Origin: [Pasteurella] mairii
GTDB lineage: Bacteria > Pseudomonadota > Gammaproteobacteria > Enterobacterales > Pasteurellaceae
Assembly: GCA_900454475.1 (NCBI GenBank)
Contig: UGSS01000002.1
Span: 1,507,605-1,571,604 of the forward strand
Direction: 5' to 3'
DNA: 64,000 nt
Shown piece by piece: positions 9,710 to 18,781 of the stretch (positions within the stretch are counted from its first letter, which is position 1; every line of letters starts with the position of its first letter). Both the position numbers and the translations under genes were made by a program. The notes under the pieces are model-generated. The model was not told the DNA's origin. It saw nothing but the letters and a program-made list of their open reading frames with translations, and ran no database searches.

Positions 9710-10742
9710 GATCGTGTTTCTCCTCATCTTCTATTTGTTTTTTGGCTATCATTCTGGCACGACGGCTTTCTGCCAACTCTTTTTCATGCATATTACGATA
9801 AGTAATCACTGAAAGACCTGCCAACGCAGCCAATGGCAAAATCATTCCTCGATATAAAAAATGCTGCAAATGTTCCGCCCTGGCTCCAGTAGACAACTCT
9901 TCTAATTTTGGCATACCTAAATTTTCATAAGGTACTCCAGCAATCATTAACACTTGCGTACCGCCAGCTTCTTTTTCACCATAAATATATTGTAAATAAC
10001 GCGGAACCGTTGCTCGATAGCGATCTTGGCTATTAACGTGCTGACGAGGATACTCATAATCGGAACCACGTAATGCCCCTAAACGACGGCGGGCTTCTTC
10101 CAATAAATCTTCTCGTGAACCAAAAATAATCGCCCCCGTAGGACAAACATCACAGCACCCCGGAAGTTTTCCTTGATCAATGCGTTTCACACCTTTTTGG
10201 TTACAAAGTTCACATTTAGAAATCTGACCAATCGGATTATCGTAATCATATTTTGGCACATCAAACGGACAACCAACCATGCAATAACGACAGCCAGTAC
10301 AAATCTCAGGATCATAGCCGACAATTCCCGTTTTCGGATCTTTGGTCAATGCCTGAACCGGACAAACGCTGACACAGTTAGGATCAACACAATGCATACA
10401 TTGTTTTTTCACATAAGCATAACCGTCTTGAATACGATCTTTATTCGTCCCAGTTCCAGATGACCAAACTTGAATGACATTGCGCGTATAAGGCGAAAGT
10501 TTATCGTTATTCGAATAAGTTTGCTCGCCTTTTGGGTTGACCATAGTATTATTAACATTTTGGCACTCTACTACACAAGCCTGACAACCGACACATAATG
10601 TCGAATCGTATAGCATACCCAATGCCCCTGGTATCGGTTCTTTATTTTTTGCCCCTAAAGCATATGCCGGCGTCGCAGTCTGACCCAGTCCGACAGCTGC
10701 CACTCCCACAAGACTGGTTTTAAAAAACTTGCGTCTATTCAT
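9702..10742 (-). CDS. hybA: Hydrogenase-2 ferredoxin-like subunit HybA
   Basis: The protein has 346 residues. A twin-arginine signal (NRRKFFK, residues 2-8, then a hydrophobic stretch) leads into four Cys clusters typical of a 4x[4Fe-4S] protein: [35 protein letters not shown] and a CELC/C segment near residue 180. A C-terminal hydrophobic helix (about residues 300-320) is the expected tail anchor. HybA relays electrons from HybO to HybB. Its ATG overlaps the hybO stop by eight bases. Unlike hybO, the Tat signal here is in frame and intact. Confidence 0.96.
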   Translation of the reverse strand: MNRRKFFKTSLVGVAAVGLGQTATPAYALGAKNKEPIPGALGMLYDSTLCVGCQACVVECQNVNNTMVNPKGEQTYSNNDKLSPYTRNVIQVWSSGTGTNKDRIQDGYAYVKKQCMHCVDPNCVSVCPVQALTKDPKTGIVGYDPEICTGCRYCMVGCPFDVPKYDYDNPIGQISKCELCNQKGVKRIDQGKLPGCCDVCPTGAIIFGSREDLLEEARRRLGALRGSDYEYPRQHVNSQDRYRATVPRYLQYIYGEKEAGGTQVLMIAGVPYENLGMPKLEELSTGARAEHLQHFLYRGMILPLAALAGLSVITYRNMHEKELAESRRARMIAKKQIEDEEKHDHE

Positions 10743-11811
10743 TTTTTTGTCCTTGTTCCTGTTTCTCCATTGCCCGGTGTTGTATGCTTAAACCGCGTAA
10801 CGTCATCGCGCTAACACCAACTAATATCCCAGCGGCAGCACCTAATAAACCGATAGCAGTCCGGGAAATTTCTCCGCCCTCCACATTGTTCACATCCGGT
10901 TTATTCACGCGTGGTGTCGGATTTTCAACCGTCGCAAGTTGGAAAATATCTTTAGTAAAACCAACCCCTTTTTCATTACAGCCATAACAAGGATGACCAA
11001 TACCAACCGGCCAGTTATTACCCCCCATATCACAAAATTCCAGAGTGGAACAGTTACCATATGTTTCCGGTCCTTTACAACCCAAATGGTATAAGCACCA
11101 ACCTTGACGGTGTCCTTCATCACCATATTCCCGCGCAAAACGTCCCGCATCAAAATGTGGACGACGATAACAATTTTCATGAATTAACCGATCATAGGCG
11201 AACAATGGACGATTTAAATTATCCATTGCCGGTAATTTTTTATAGGTAATAATATAGGCGACCGTTGCCAAGAAATTATGTGGATTAGGCGGGCATCCCG
11301 GTACATTAATCACCGGAATTCCCGGTAAAAGTTCAGATAAACTAACCGCACCTGTCGGATTTCCACCACTGGAAGGCACACCGCCCCAAGAAGAACAAGA
11401 TCCAATAGCAATGATCGCTGCGGCATCTTTTGCTGCCATTTTGATATGTTCAGCAATCGGTTTACCGGCGACCATACAATAAACGCCTCCATCTTTCATT
11501 GGGATAGAACCATCTACCACCAAGACATATTTTCCTTTATATTGTTGCAAGGCGTTATGTTTATTGTCTTCCGCTTGATGGCCAAATGCCGCTGAAAGAG
11601 TTTCATGATATTCTAACGAAATAACGTCAAGAACAAGATTTTCGATAGTAGGATGGGTTGCTCTTAATAAAGACTCCGTACACCCAGTACATTCTTGCGC
11701 CCCAATCCAAACGACCGGATGACGCACCGGATTTAATAATGCTTGGCTAATGTCGGCATTTGCCTTACCGCTTAATCCCATTGTTGCCGCAAGTGCGGTA
11801 CATAATTTCAT
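10735..11811 (-). CDS. hybO: Hydrogenase-2 small subunit HybO (start region frameshifted)
   Basis: From the internal ATG at 11811 the protein has 358 residues. It has the small-subunit Fe-S ligands ([50 protein letters not shown]) and a C-terminal hydrophobic anchor. The twin-arginine motif NRRDFMK expected just before MKLC is encoded in the same frame upstream, but a TAA at 11851-11853 closes that frame before any ATG. The ATG with a good ribosome site (11864-11866) lies in another frame. As sequenced, export-competent HybO cannot be made from an ATG. The break may be a slipped-strand event, a mutation or a sequencing error. The rest of the gene is intact. Confidence 0.9.
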   Translation of the reverse strand: MKLCTALAATMGLSGKANADISQALLNPVRHPVVWIGAQECTGCTESLLRATHPTIENLVLDVISLEYHETLSAAFGHQAEDNKHNALQQYKGKYVLVVDGSIPMKDGGVYCMVAGKPIAEHIKMAAKDAAAIIAIGSCSSWGGVPSSGGNPTGAVSLSELLPGIPVINVPGCPPNPHNFLATVAYIITYKKLPAMDNLNRPLFAYDRLIHENCYRRPHFDAGRFAREYGDEGHRQGWCLYHLGCKGPETYGNCSTLEFCDMGGNNWPVGIGHPCYGCNEKGVGFTKDIFQLATVENPTPRVNKPDVNNVEGGEISRTAIGLLGAAAGILVGVSAMTLRGLSIQHRAMEKQEQGQKNE

Positions 11812-11866
11812 AAAATCACGACGATTAACATCCGTCAGAGAGAGCTTGATTTAATAGACTATCCAT
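11812..11866 (-). other. hybO: Out-of-frame 5' end of hybO with Tat signal and CT run
   Basis: ATG 11866 has AGGTG six bases upstream and starts MDSLLNQALSDGC before a TAA. The hybO frame reads [12 protein letters not shown] but has no start codon. Between them lies a (CT)4 run (minus strand; 11837-11844). One extra CT unit, or loss of one G at 11832-11833, would join the two into a normal Tat signal of about 14 residues before the RR pair. Confidence 0.75.
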
Positions 11867-11911
11867 AATATGCACCTATTGACCTATTTTTTGTAAGGTT
11901 TATTAAAGTTG

Positions 11912-11953
11912 ATATTACGCCTTTAAATCATAAATAAACTTGATCTATATCAC
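11912..11953 (-). promoter_or_regulatory. FNR-dependent promoter of the hyb operon
   Basis: TTGATCTATATCAC (11940-11953) matches nine of ten conserved bases of the FNR site TTGATNNNNATCAA. On the minus strand a -10 TAATAT (11912-11917) lies so that the site is centred at about -41.5 for a start near 11905. This is the classic class II FNR geometry and fits anaerobic induction of hydrogenase-2. Confidence 0.7.
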
Positions 11954-12067
11954 AAAAAACAACATTTTTTTCACAAGCTAATTACATTGAGGTATTTTAA
12001 TTAAAAAAAGAAATGACAAATACTCATTCTTTAAAAAAAACAATAGATAATTATGAATAAGATCAAA

Positions 12068-12091
12068 AAAAGGAGCTAATTAGCTCCTTTT
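12068..12091 (-). terminator. Terminator of fabG
   Basis: A perfect palindrome AAAAGGAGCT-AATT-AGCTCCTTTT. The minus strand continues with a run of T bases. It separates the fab operon from the hyb promoter. Confidence 0.85.
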
Positions 12092-12109
12092 AGTAGATAT
12101 TGCCCTTTG

Positions 12110-12838
12110 TTATGGCATATACATTCCGCCATTAACATGTAATGTCGTCCCAGTAATATAAGCCGCGTCATCCGAGGCTAAAAATGCTACTGCTTTTGCA
12201 ATTTCCACAGGTTCTCCCAAACGCCCAGCTGGCACATTGGCTAAAATTCCGCTTTTTTGCTCATCAGTTAATACATCCGTCATATCTGTTGCAATAAAGC
12301 CCGGCGCGACCACATTCACCGTAATCCCACGCGAAGCGACTTCTTTAGCAAGCGCTTTACTAAAACCGATTAGCCCCGCTTTTGCTGCACAATAATTCGC
12401 CTGTCCCGGATTACCCATAGACCCGACCACGGAACCAATAGTAATAATACGACCAAAACGTTTTTTCATCATGCTGCGCAACATTGCTTTAGACAGACGA
12501 TAGACGGAGGTTAAATTGGTCTGTAGAATATCAAACCATTCATCATCTTTCATACGCATTAAGAGATTATCACGTGTGATCCCAGCGTTATTAACCAAAA
12601 TATCAATATCGCCAAATTCCGCTTTGAGTTTTTCCAATGTGCTTTCGATTGATTGCTCATCAGCAACATTTAATACGAAACCTTTCCCCTTTTCTCCCAA
12701 ATACGCCGAAATGCTCTCGGCGCCTTTCTCTGAGGTTGCCGTCCCAAGCACAAATGCCCCTTTTGCGACTAACTCTTCAGCAATAGCTCGTCCAATACCG
12801 CGCGTTGCGCCAGTTACTAATGCGATTTTACCTTGCAT
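12110..12838 (-). CDS. fabG: 3-oxoacyl-[ACP] reductase FabG
   Basis: The protein has 242 residues of the short-chain dehydrogenase fold. The NADPH motif TGATRGIG lies at residues 9-16, NNAG at 83-86, and the catalytic Ser136, Tyr149 and Lys153 in IGSVVG and YCAAK. It reduces 3-oxoacyl-ACP in the elongation cycle. The start at 12838 is preferred because GGAG lies six bases upstream and the sequence aligns with family N termini. An ATG two codons earlier would be too close to the site. The gene ends the plsX-fabH-fabD-fabG unit and is followed by a strong terminator, with acpP displaced to the far side of the hyb operon. Confidence 0.97.
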   Translation of the reverse strand: MQGKIALVTGATRGIGRAIAEELVAKGAFVLGTATSEKGAESISAYLGEKGKGFVLNVADEQSIESTLEKLKAEFGDIDILVNNAGITRDNLLMRMKDDEWFDILQTNLTSVYRLSKAMLRSMMKKRFGRIITIGSVVGSMGNPGQANYCAAKAGLIGFSKALAKEVASRGITVNVVAPGFIATDMTDVLTDEQKSGILANVPAGRLGEPVEIAKAVAFLASDDAAYITGTTLHVNGGMYMP

Positions 12839-12894
12839 TCTCATCTCCAAAAAACAATAATGAAACAAAAGGATGGTTCCGCCATCCTCCAAGA

Positions 12895-13833
12895 TTAAGC
12901 TAATAATTCTTTTACTGCATCCAATGACTTCACGTCATTTACTGCGCCCGCTGAAAGTGTTTTAACAATGCGCCCCGTAAGCCCAGTCAAAACTTTACCC
13001 GGTCCGATTTCAACTAACACTTCAACGCCCTCTTTCGCCATTTTTTCAACAGTTTCTGTCCAACGCACAGGGCTATAAAGTTGGCGTACAAGTGCGGTAC
13101 GAATTTCATCAGTTTCGCACGTAGCTTTCACATCCACATTATTGATCACTGCAATTTGTGGCATTTTCAGGGTAATATTTTCCAACGCAACCGCCAATTG
13201 ATCCGCCGCCGGTTTCATCAATGCACAATGAGAAGGCACACTCACTGACAAAGGCAAGGCACGTTTTGCCCCCGCTTCTTTACAAGCCGCTGCCGCACGT
13301 TCTACTGCCGCTTTGCTGCCGGCGATTACCACTTGCCCTGGCGAATTAAAATTCACCGCAGAAACCACTTCGCCTTGTGCCGCTTGCGCACAAGCCTCAA
13401 TAATACTTTCATTATCCAAACCGATAATTGCATACATCGCGCCAGCGCCCTCAGGCACCGCTTGTTGCATCAATTTACCGCGCAATTCAACTAATTTCAC
13501 TGCATCTTGGAAATCCAATGCGCCAGAGCAAACCAACGCCGAATATTCCCCCAAACTATGCCCCGCCATCACGCTTGGCAACCAATCAGGATATTGTTGC
13601 TGCCATACACGATAAATCGCGACTGAAGCGGTTAAAAGTGCGGGTTGCGTTTGCCACGTTTTATTTAACTCTTCTGCTGGTCCTTGTTGCACCAATTGCC
13701 ATAAATCATAACCTAATACTTCGGAAGCCTGTTTAAAGGTTTCTTCCACCAACGGAAATTGGGCAGCTAACTCCGCCAACATTCCGACAGCTTGCGATCC
13801 TTGTCCTGGAAAGACCATTGCAAATTTTTTCAT
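12895..13833 (-). CDS. fabD: Malonyl-CoA:ACP transacylase FabD
   Basis: The protein has 312 residues. The oxyanion-loop motif FPGQGSQ lies at residues 8-14 and the nucleophile Ser93 in GHSLGEYSA, and the catalytic His lies in VPSHCALM near residue 200. It loads malonate from CoA onto AcpP for fatty-acid elongation. Two adjacent ATG codons occur (13836 and 13833); the second has the better distance to GAGAG and matches family starts. An uptake signal lies inside the gene at 13090. It lies 56 bases upstream of fabG and 34 bases downstream of fabH on the same strand, in the usual cluster order. Confidence 0.96.
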   Translation of the reverse strand: MKKFAMVFPGQGSQAVGMLAELAAQFPLVEETFKQASEVLGYDLWQLVQQGPAEELNKTWQTQPALLTASVAIYRVWQQQYPDWLPSVMAGHSLGEYSALVCSGALDFQDAVKLVELRGKLMQQAVPEGAGAMYAIIGLDNESIIEACAQAAQGEVVSAVNFNSPGQVVIAGSKAAVERAAAACKEAGAKRALPLSVSVPSHCALMKPAADQLAVALENITLKMPQIAVINNVDVKATCETDEIRTALVRQLYSPVRWTETVEKMAKEGVEVLVEIGPGKVLTGLTGRIVKTLSAGAVNDVKSLDAVKELLA

Positions 13834-13867
13834 CATCTCACTCTCTATATTTTATTTCTTCAAACTA

Positions 13868-14818
13868 TTAAAACCGAATTAACGCCGATCCCCAAGTCCA
13901 ACCACCGCCGAAACCTTCTAATAACAGCAATTGACCACGCTGAATACGCCCATCGCGCACCGCTTCATCCAAAGCCACCGGAATACTTGCCGCACTGGTA
14001 TTACCATAACGATCTAAAGTAACTACCACACGCGACATATCCATTTCCAATTTTTTCGCAGTACCGGCAATAATCCGTAAATTCGCTTGATGTGGTACCA
14101 GCCAATCAATTGCTGATTTATCCAAATGATTGGCAGCAAGGGTTTCTTCTACCACGCTCGCTAATTCACGCACTGCCAGCTTAAAGGTTTCATTACCTTG
14201 CATATGAATAAAACCCGATTGCTGATCGCCTTGTTCCACATTTGGTAATGACAAGACATCATGTTGATCCGCACTTGCGTGTAAATGGGTTGAAATAATC
14301 CCCTCTTGCTCGGATGCCTGTAAAATCACCGCTCCAGCGCCATCACCAAATAAAATTACAGTACTACGATCGGTTTCATCTAAATGGCGAGAATTCAAAT
14401 CCGCGCCGATAACCAATGCATTTTTCACTTTACCCGTACGAATAAATTGATCCGCTACACTCAACGCATACACAAATCCGGTACAAGCCGCCGCCAAATC
14501 AAAAGAAATCGCATCCTCAATATTCAACAGCCCCTGAATTTGACAAGCCGCGCTCGGATAAGCATGAGAATTTGTGGTGGTCGCCACCAAAATCAAATCG
14601 ATCGCATTTGCATCAATTTGTGCCGCCTCAAAACATTTTTTAGCCGCTTCAAATCCCATGGTCACAACGGTTTCGTTTTCTTCTGCAATACGACGTTCTT
14701 TAATACCGGAACGGGTAACAATCCACTCGTCAGAGGTTTCCACCATCTTCTCTAAATCGGCATTGGTTCTAATTTTTTTCGGAGCATAACTCCCTGTGGC
14801 TAATATTCTACTGTACAT
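13868..14818 (-). CDS. fabH: 3-oxoacyl-[ACP] synthase III FabH
   Basis: The protein has 316 residues of the thiolase fold with the complete catalytic triad: Cys112 (AAACTGF), His243 (VPHQAN) and Asn273 (YGNTSAAS). It condenses acetyl-CoA with malonyl-ACP to start fatty-acid synthesis. GAGATCA lies just ahead of the ATG. It follows plsX after 31 bases. The C terminus [13 protein letters not shown] is the standard family ending, so the gene is full length. Confidence 0.97.
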   Translation of the reverse strand: MYSRILATGSYAPKKIRTNADLEKMVETSDEWIVTRSGIKERRIAEENETVVTMGFEAAKKCFEAAQIDANAIDLILVATTTNSHAYPSAACQIQGLLNIEDAISFDLAAACTGFVYALSVADQFIRTGKVKNALVIGADLNSRHLDETDRSTVILFGDGAGAVILQASEQEGIISTHLHASADQHDVLSLPNVEQGDQQSGFIHMQGNETFKLAVRELASVVEETLAANHLDKSAIDWLVPHQANLRIIAGTAKKLEMDMSRVVVTLDRYGNTSAASIPVALDEAVRDGRIQRGQLLLLEGFGGGWTWGSALIRF

Positions 14819-14849
14819 ACTGATCTCGAATTGATGTAAAATAATTAAA

Positions 14850-15884
14850 TTAATATTTTTCTAAACCGGCAAGAATTTTTGCCGGAATTTGTTGACGAAC
14901 TTGTAAAGCGGCATCCGCAATGGCATAAGCAAAAGCATCCGTATTCGCACCACCATGACTTTTCACCACCACCGCGGTCAAACCGACTAATGAAGCGCCA
15001 TTATATTGATCCGGATTAATTTGTTTTAAACGTGTGAAGCTGCCTTTTAAAAATAATTTTTTTACCAACCAAGCAAACAGCGGTTTACAAATATGATTGG
15101 TTTTCTGCAACGTGGCATTCCCTTTAACTAAAGACACCACGTTTTTCGCTGCCCCTTCAAGGGTTTTCAAGGCAATATTACCAACAAATCCGTCATTTAC
15201 AATCACATCCGCTTTTCCATTTAATAATAAATCGCCCTCGATAAAACCGATATAATTAAGTGCGGTGTTTTTTTTCAACATTTCTGACGCATCACGAATG
15301 GATTTATAACCCTTAATTTCTTCAATACCGATATTTAACAACGCAATACGTGGGTAAACCAAGCCTAATTGATTTTCAGCGAAAATCGATCCCATCAACG
15401 CAAATTGATACAAATTTTCTGCACTACAATCAATATTCGCGCCCAAATCCAGCATCACACTGCGCTCACCGGTCATAGTCGGAATCATAGAAATCAACGC
15501 TGGACGCTCAATGCCTTTCAGCGGTTGCAATAAAATTTTCGATAATCCCATCAACGCGCCGGTATTGCCACCACTCACACAACCTTGCGCTTCGCCTTTT
15601 TGTACAGCTTCAATGGCTAAACGCATAGAACTGCCTTTGCTATGGCGCAAGGCATAAGACAAATCTTGATGATTGGCAATGGTACGGGAACAATGACGCA
15701 CGGTCAGACGTTCAAGAATAGAAGATGGAAGATTTTCCAGCAATGGGGCGATTTGTTGACTGTCGCCAAACAGCAACAAAGACAGCATTGGATCGTTTTC
15801 CAACGCTTTTATCGATGCGGGGATAGTAACACGGGGACCAATGTCCCCGCCCATCACATCTAACGCTAGGGTTAGACGATTCAA
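14850..15884 (-). CDS. plsX: Phosphate acyltransferase PlsX
   Basis: The protein has 344 residues. The N terminus [19 protein letters not shown] and the segments [13 protein letters not shown] and LDLGANIDC are diagnostic of PlsX. It makes acyl phosphate from acyl-ACP for phospholipid synthesis. The start codon is TTG, with AAGG seven bases upstream; no ATG lies at the family start position. An uptake signal lies inside the gene near 15259. It follows rpmF after 23 bases, in the usual yceD-rpmF-plsX-fabH order. Confidence 0.95.
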   Translation of the reverse strand: MNRLTLALDVMGGDIGPRVTIPASIKALENDPMLSLLLFGDSQQIAPLLENLPSSILERLTVRHCSRTIANHQDLSYALRHSKGSSMRLAIEAVQKGEAQGCVSGGNTGALMGLSKILLQPLKGIERPALISMIPTMTGERSVMLDLGANIDCSAENLYQFALMGSIFAENQLGLVYPRIALLNIGIEEIKGYKSIRDASEMLKKNTALNYIGFIEGDLLLNGKADVIVNDGFVGNIALKTLEGAAKNVVSLVKGNATLQKTNHICKPLFAWLVKKLFLKGSFTRLKQINPDQYNGASLVGLTAVVVKSHGGANTDAFAYAIADAALQVRQQIPAKILAGLEKY

Positions 15885-15907
15885 GTGATTACCTTATAAG
15901 TAACGAA

Positions 15908-16078
15908 TTACTTATTGATCACTTTACGACCACGATAGTAACCATCAGCAGTTACATGGTGACGTAAATGGGTTTCACCGCTTGTTTTATCAACTGATAC
16001 TGCAGCAGTGGTTAATGCATCGTGAGAACGACGCATATCGCGTCTTGAACGAGATTTTTTATTTTGTTGAACAGCCAT
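15908..16078 (-). CDS. rpmF: 50S ribosomal protein L32
   Basis: A 56-residue basic protein: [20 protein letters not shown] at the start and [20 protein letters not shown] at the end. It is a structural protein of the large ribosomal subunit. It lacks the zinc-binding Cys residues found in some L32 forms. AGGAG lies eight bases upstream of the ATG, and yceD ends 17 bases before it. The linkage yceD-rpmF-plsX couples ribosome and membrane-lipid synthesis, as in other gammaproteobacteria. Confidence 0.97.
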   Translation of the reverse strand: MAVQQNKKSRSRRDMRRSHDALTTAAVSVDKTSGETHLRHHVTADGYYRGRKVINK

Positions 16079-16095
16079 TGGCTATACTCCTAAAT

Positions 16096-16620
16096 TTACT
16101 TTTTCTTTAAACTAGCTAATACAGCGAACGGGTTCGGTTTTTTTGCCAGCTCTTCCGGCAATTCGCCAAAAACCTGTTCAGCCACGGACACTTCACAGTG
16201 TTCAGATGAATGCATCGGTACAAGAGGCAGACTCACAATAAGTTCATCTTCAATCGTACTAATTAAATCTATTTCGCCGAAAGGATTAAATTCAATCGGC
16301 TCATAAATTTCTGGTAATTCATCGGCTTGATCCAAATTCGCCACCGGACTGTAACAAAACTCACAGTTCAATGTTTGTACGAAAGTTCCGCCGCAACGCT
16401 GACATTCAAGTTCAACATCAACTGTTGCCTGCCCTTTCATGACCACCAATTTTTGTGGATCAACGAAAAACGATAATCTAACCTGTGCATCGCTGAGCAC
16501 TTCACTGACTGATTCCTTAAGACGAGTAAGCTGATTAATCGAATAATATCCGTCATAATCCAACCTACGCTGTGCATCTTTAACCGGATCGGTCGTTAGG
16601 GGTAATTTTACCTTTTGCAT
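16096..16620 (-). CDS. yceD: 23S rRNA accumulation protein YceD (DUF177)
   Basis: The protein has 174 residues. It carries the DUF177 CxxC signature in ELECQRCGG and the acidic [23 protein letters not shown] stretch typical of the family (residues 110-140). YceD is needed for normal 23S rRNA levels; its biochemical activity is not well defined. It is the first gene of the rpmF-plsX-fab cluster and starts at ATG 16620. The upstream spacer to bioD is 90 bases with no clear terminator. Confidence 0.92.
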   Translation of the reverse strand: MQKVKLPLTTDPVKDAQRRLDYDGYYSINQLTRLKESVSEVLSDAQVRLSFFVDPQKLVVMKGQATVDVELECQRCGGTFVQTLNCEFCYSPVANLDQADELPEIYEPIEFNPFGEIDLISTIEDELIVSLPLVPMHSSEHCEVSVAEQVFGELPEELAKKPNPFAVLASLKKK

Positions 16621-16710
16621 AGGGCGTGAATATTACCTTTTGATCGCCAATTAGTCAAAGGAAATTATCATTTTTTCGCTGAAAAGTGATAATTTCACTG
16701 CTTTTGAATT

Positions 16711-17352
16711 TTAATCTAAGGCAGGTAAGGTTTCAAATGTTGCCGCTGGAAAATGTGATGCCACATAATATTGCAAATACGCTTGCGTATCCGCATGAAT
16801 AATCGGATCGCCCAACGGATATTGATTATAAATCAACGTGTGCAAGGCAATACCTTGTTGCCGGCACGCCATCAAGCTCAACAAAGTATGATTAATGCTG
16901 CCTAATTTCCCCGAAGTCACCAAAATCAACGGATAGCCCTGTTCACGCACAAAATCCAGCGTCGTATGCGTTGCATCATAAGGAACACACAACCCGCCGG
17001 CGCCCTCCAACAACACATAATCATACCTTTGCGCCAAATTTTGCGCATCTTGAGCAATAAGTGCGGTCGAAATTTCGCGCGTTTCTAATTTTGCTGCCAA
17101 ATGAGGCGAACAAGGATGGGCAAACAAATAACGACAAGTCAAACCCGATAAATCCTCCGCCGTCAACGGAATGCCCATAATGTTACGATGCGTAACAATA
17201 TCCTCCGACAGATCTCGACAGCCGGTTTGAATCATTTTTTGTGTGATAACCGAAAAGCCTTGTGCCATTAAGTTTTTAGCGTACATTCCCGTTGCCACAG
17301 TTTTGCCGACATCCGTATCAATGCCCGATACGAAGATGATTTTTCCTGTCAT
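16711..17352 (-). CDS. bioD: Dethiobiotin synthetase BioD
   Basis: The protein has 213 residues. The P-loop GIDTDVGKT is at residues 10-18 and the EGAGGLCVP motif near 115. BioD carboxylates 7,8-diaminopelargonate with ATP to form dethiobiotin, the penultimate step of biotin synthesis. Its ATG overlaps the bioC stop by four bases (ATGA). It is the last gene of bioA-F-G-C-D. An uptake signal lies inside at about 17060. BioB, which completes the pathway, is not in the window. Confidence 0.93.
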   Translation of the reverse strand: MTGKIIFVSGIDTDVGKTVATGMYAKNLMAQGFSVITQKMIQTGCRDLSEDIVTHRNIMGIPLTAEDLSGLTCRYLFAHPCSPHLAAKLETREISTALIAQDAQNLAQRYDYVLLEGAGGLCVPYDATHTTLDFVREQGYPLILVTSGKLGSINHTLLSLMACRQQGIALHTLIYNQYPLGDPIIHADTQAYLQYYVASHFPAATFETLPALD

Positions 17353-18116
17353 TTTTCCTCCTTTTTACGCGCAAAAATAAATATCGGCTGATAAGTTAAC
17401 CGCACTTTTTTTGCCTCTACTGCATAATGCTGCTGATAATGTTGCAAAAAATGCTGCAATTTGGATTTCGTCCAGTTCTCCCGGCGCACCGCGGTTACGC
17501 CGGTGGCTTTTAAATGCTGCAAAACCGCCATGGGTGATGCAAAATAAAGGGGAATGTCTCGTTGGCTTAAATGCAAAATCTCAAAATGGGGCGTTAGCCA
17601 ATCCCGCCAGCAATCCCTATCGGGACACGTCAAGCCAATTCCAGTCAAATGCCGAATTTCCTGCAAATTTTGTGGCGCAAAGGTACTTAACAACAGCAAT
17701 CCGCGCGGGCGCAACTTTGCTGCACATTGAGCAATAAAAGCTTTCGGATCGGAAAACCACTGTACCGTGGAGGCAGAAGCGATTAAATCATAACCTTTTG
17801 GGAAACAAATCGACTCAGCGTCGCCTTGAAAAAAGTGAAATTGCTCCCCTGCCAGCAAAGTTTGCAGTCGAGGTTGCACCGCACACAAATCATTTAAATG
17901 CCATTGCGTTACGGAAAAATGCTGTTTTAACAAGGCGGTTAATTGCCCCGTGCCGCAACCAATTTCCAACAATTGCGCAAAATGACGCTTTTCTTGTTGC
18001 AACAATAATTGGATCAACTGACGGTTAATCTGTTGTTGCGCTACCGCTTGTTGATCATAAGTGGTTAACGATTGGCTAAAACGTTGTGCAACTCGAGCTT
18101 TGTCTAGCGTCAGCAT
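17349..18116 (-). CDS. bioC: Malonyl-ACP O-methyltransferase BioC
   Basis: The protein has 255 residues of the class I methyltransferase fold, with the SAM-binding motif LLEIGCGTGQLT near residue 50. BioC methylates malonyl-ACP so that it can enter the fatty-acid cycle and become pimeloyl-ACP methyl ester. The start used is the ATG at 18116, seven bases inside the bioG end; a TTG four codons upstream is less likely. It overlaps bioD at the other end. The AcpP, FabD, FabG and FabH encoded in the neighbouring block are the enzymes its product depends on. Confidence 0.92.
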   Translation of the reverse strand: MLTLDKARVAQRFSQSLTTYDQQAVAQQQINRQLIQLLLQQEKRHFAQLLEIGCGTGQLTALLKQHFSVTQWHLNDLCAVQPRLQTLLAGEQFHFFQGDAESICFPKGYDLIASASTVQWFSDPKAFIAQCAAKLRPRGLLLLSTFAPQNLQEIRHLTGIGLTCPDRDCWRDWLTPHFEILHLSQRDIPLYFASPMAVLQHLKATGVTAVRRENWTKSKLQHFLQHYQQHYAVEAKKVRLTYQPIFIFARKKEEK

Positions 18117-18766
18117 AATTGCAACCAATCGTTAAATTGATGAAACAGATAATGAGGCAAATCCAACAAACGGATAGCCTCCGGACGCGCGGCAAAATAG
18201 CCTTGCCAGAAACGCTGTTGATTTTCCGCGGGGAAAATACGATCTTGATGACCGATAATCGCGCCGGTCCATTGTATCGCAGCTAAATCTGGCTGTTGCA
18301 TTGCTTGATAAAGTGCGGTCAATTCTTGATGAATTTCCGGCAATTGACGCGATAATGTCATTTGTCGATATTGCTCACTTAATTGCCGATCGCCACAAAT
18401 TCGACGTTGAAATTTCACTAAATTGCTTTCATTCAAATTATCCAGCGTGCCTTGAAAAATGGCTTTGGGAATACCGAATTCATCATCACAAGGACGCGGC
18501 GTACCATTTATCGCCACCGCCGAAATCAACGGAAGATTTGGCATCACTTGCGCTGCTGCCCACACGCCCATAGACCACGCCACTAGCCGAATTTGCCGAT
18601 AAGCGGAAAAATCAAAATCCAGCTTAAGATCACGAAAATCATAACAAATTAAGACATCATATTCCGCCGGCGCCGCCAAATGCGCCACCGCTTCTGGCGA
18701 GCTTGCCCAACCGGCAAAATAAACAATGATATTTTTCTGCCCGTTATTTATCCATGTTGTTTTCAC
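18110..18766 (-). CDS. bioG: Pimeloyl-ACP methyl ester esterase BioG (DUF452)
   Basis: The protein has 218 residues of the alpha/beta-hydrolase DUF452 family, with the nucleophile Ser in AWSMGVWAA (near residue 65) and a late His in LPHYLFHQ. BioG replaces BioH in Haemophilus-type genomes and ends chain elongation by demethylating pimeloyl-ACP methyl ester. The start codon is GTG with AGGA ten bases upstream. It lies between bioF and bioC and overlaps bioC, which supports the assignment. An uptake signal lies inside near 18310. Confidence 0.88.
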   Translation of the reverse strand: MKTTWINNGQKNIIVYFAGWASSPEAVAHLAAPAEYDVLICYDFRDLKLDFDFSAYRQIRLVAWSMGVWAAAQVMPNLPLISAVAINGTPRPCDDEFGIPKAIFQGTLDNLNESNLVKFQRRICGDRQLSEQYRQMTLSRQLPEIHQELTALYQAMQQPDLAAIQWTGAIIGHQDRIFPAENQQRFWQGYFAARPEAIRLLDLPHYLFHQFNDWLQLC

Positions 18767-18781
18767 GTTAATTTAATCCTG

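Noticed and set aside
10735-11811. Internal ATG 11811 as the normal hybO start
   Set aside because: It would delete the twin-arginine motif that is still encoded just upstream in the same frame. It is the only usable ATG in the present sequence but unlikely to be the original start.
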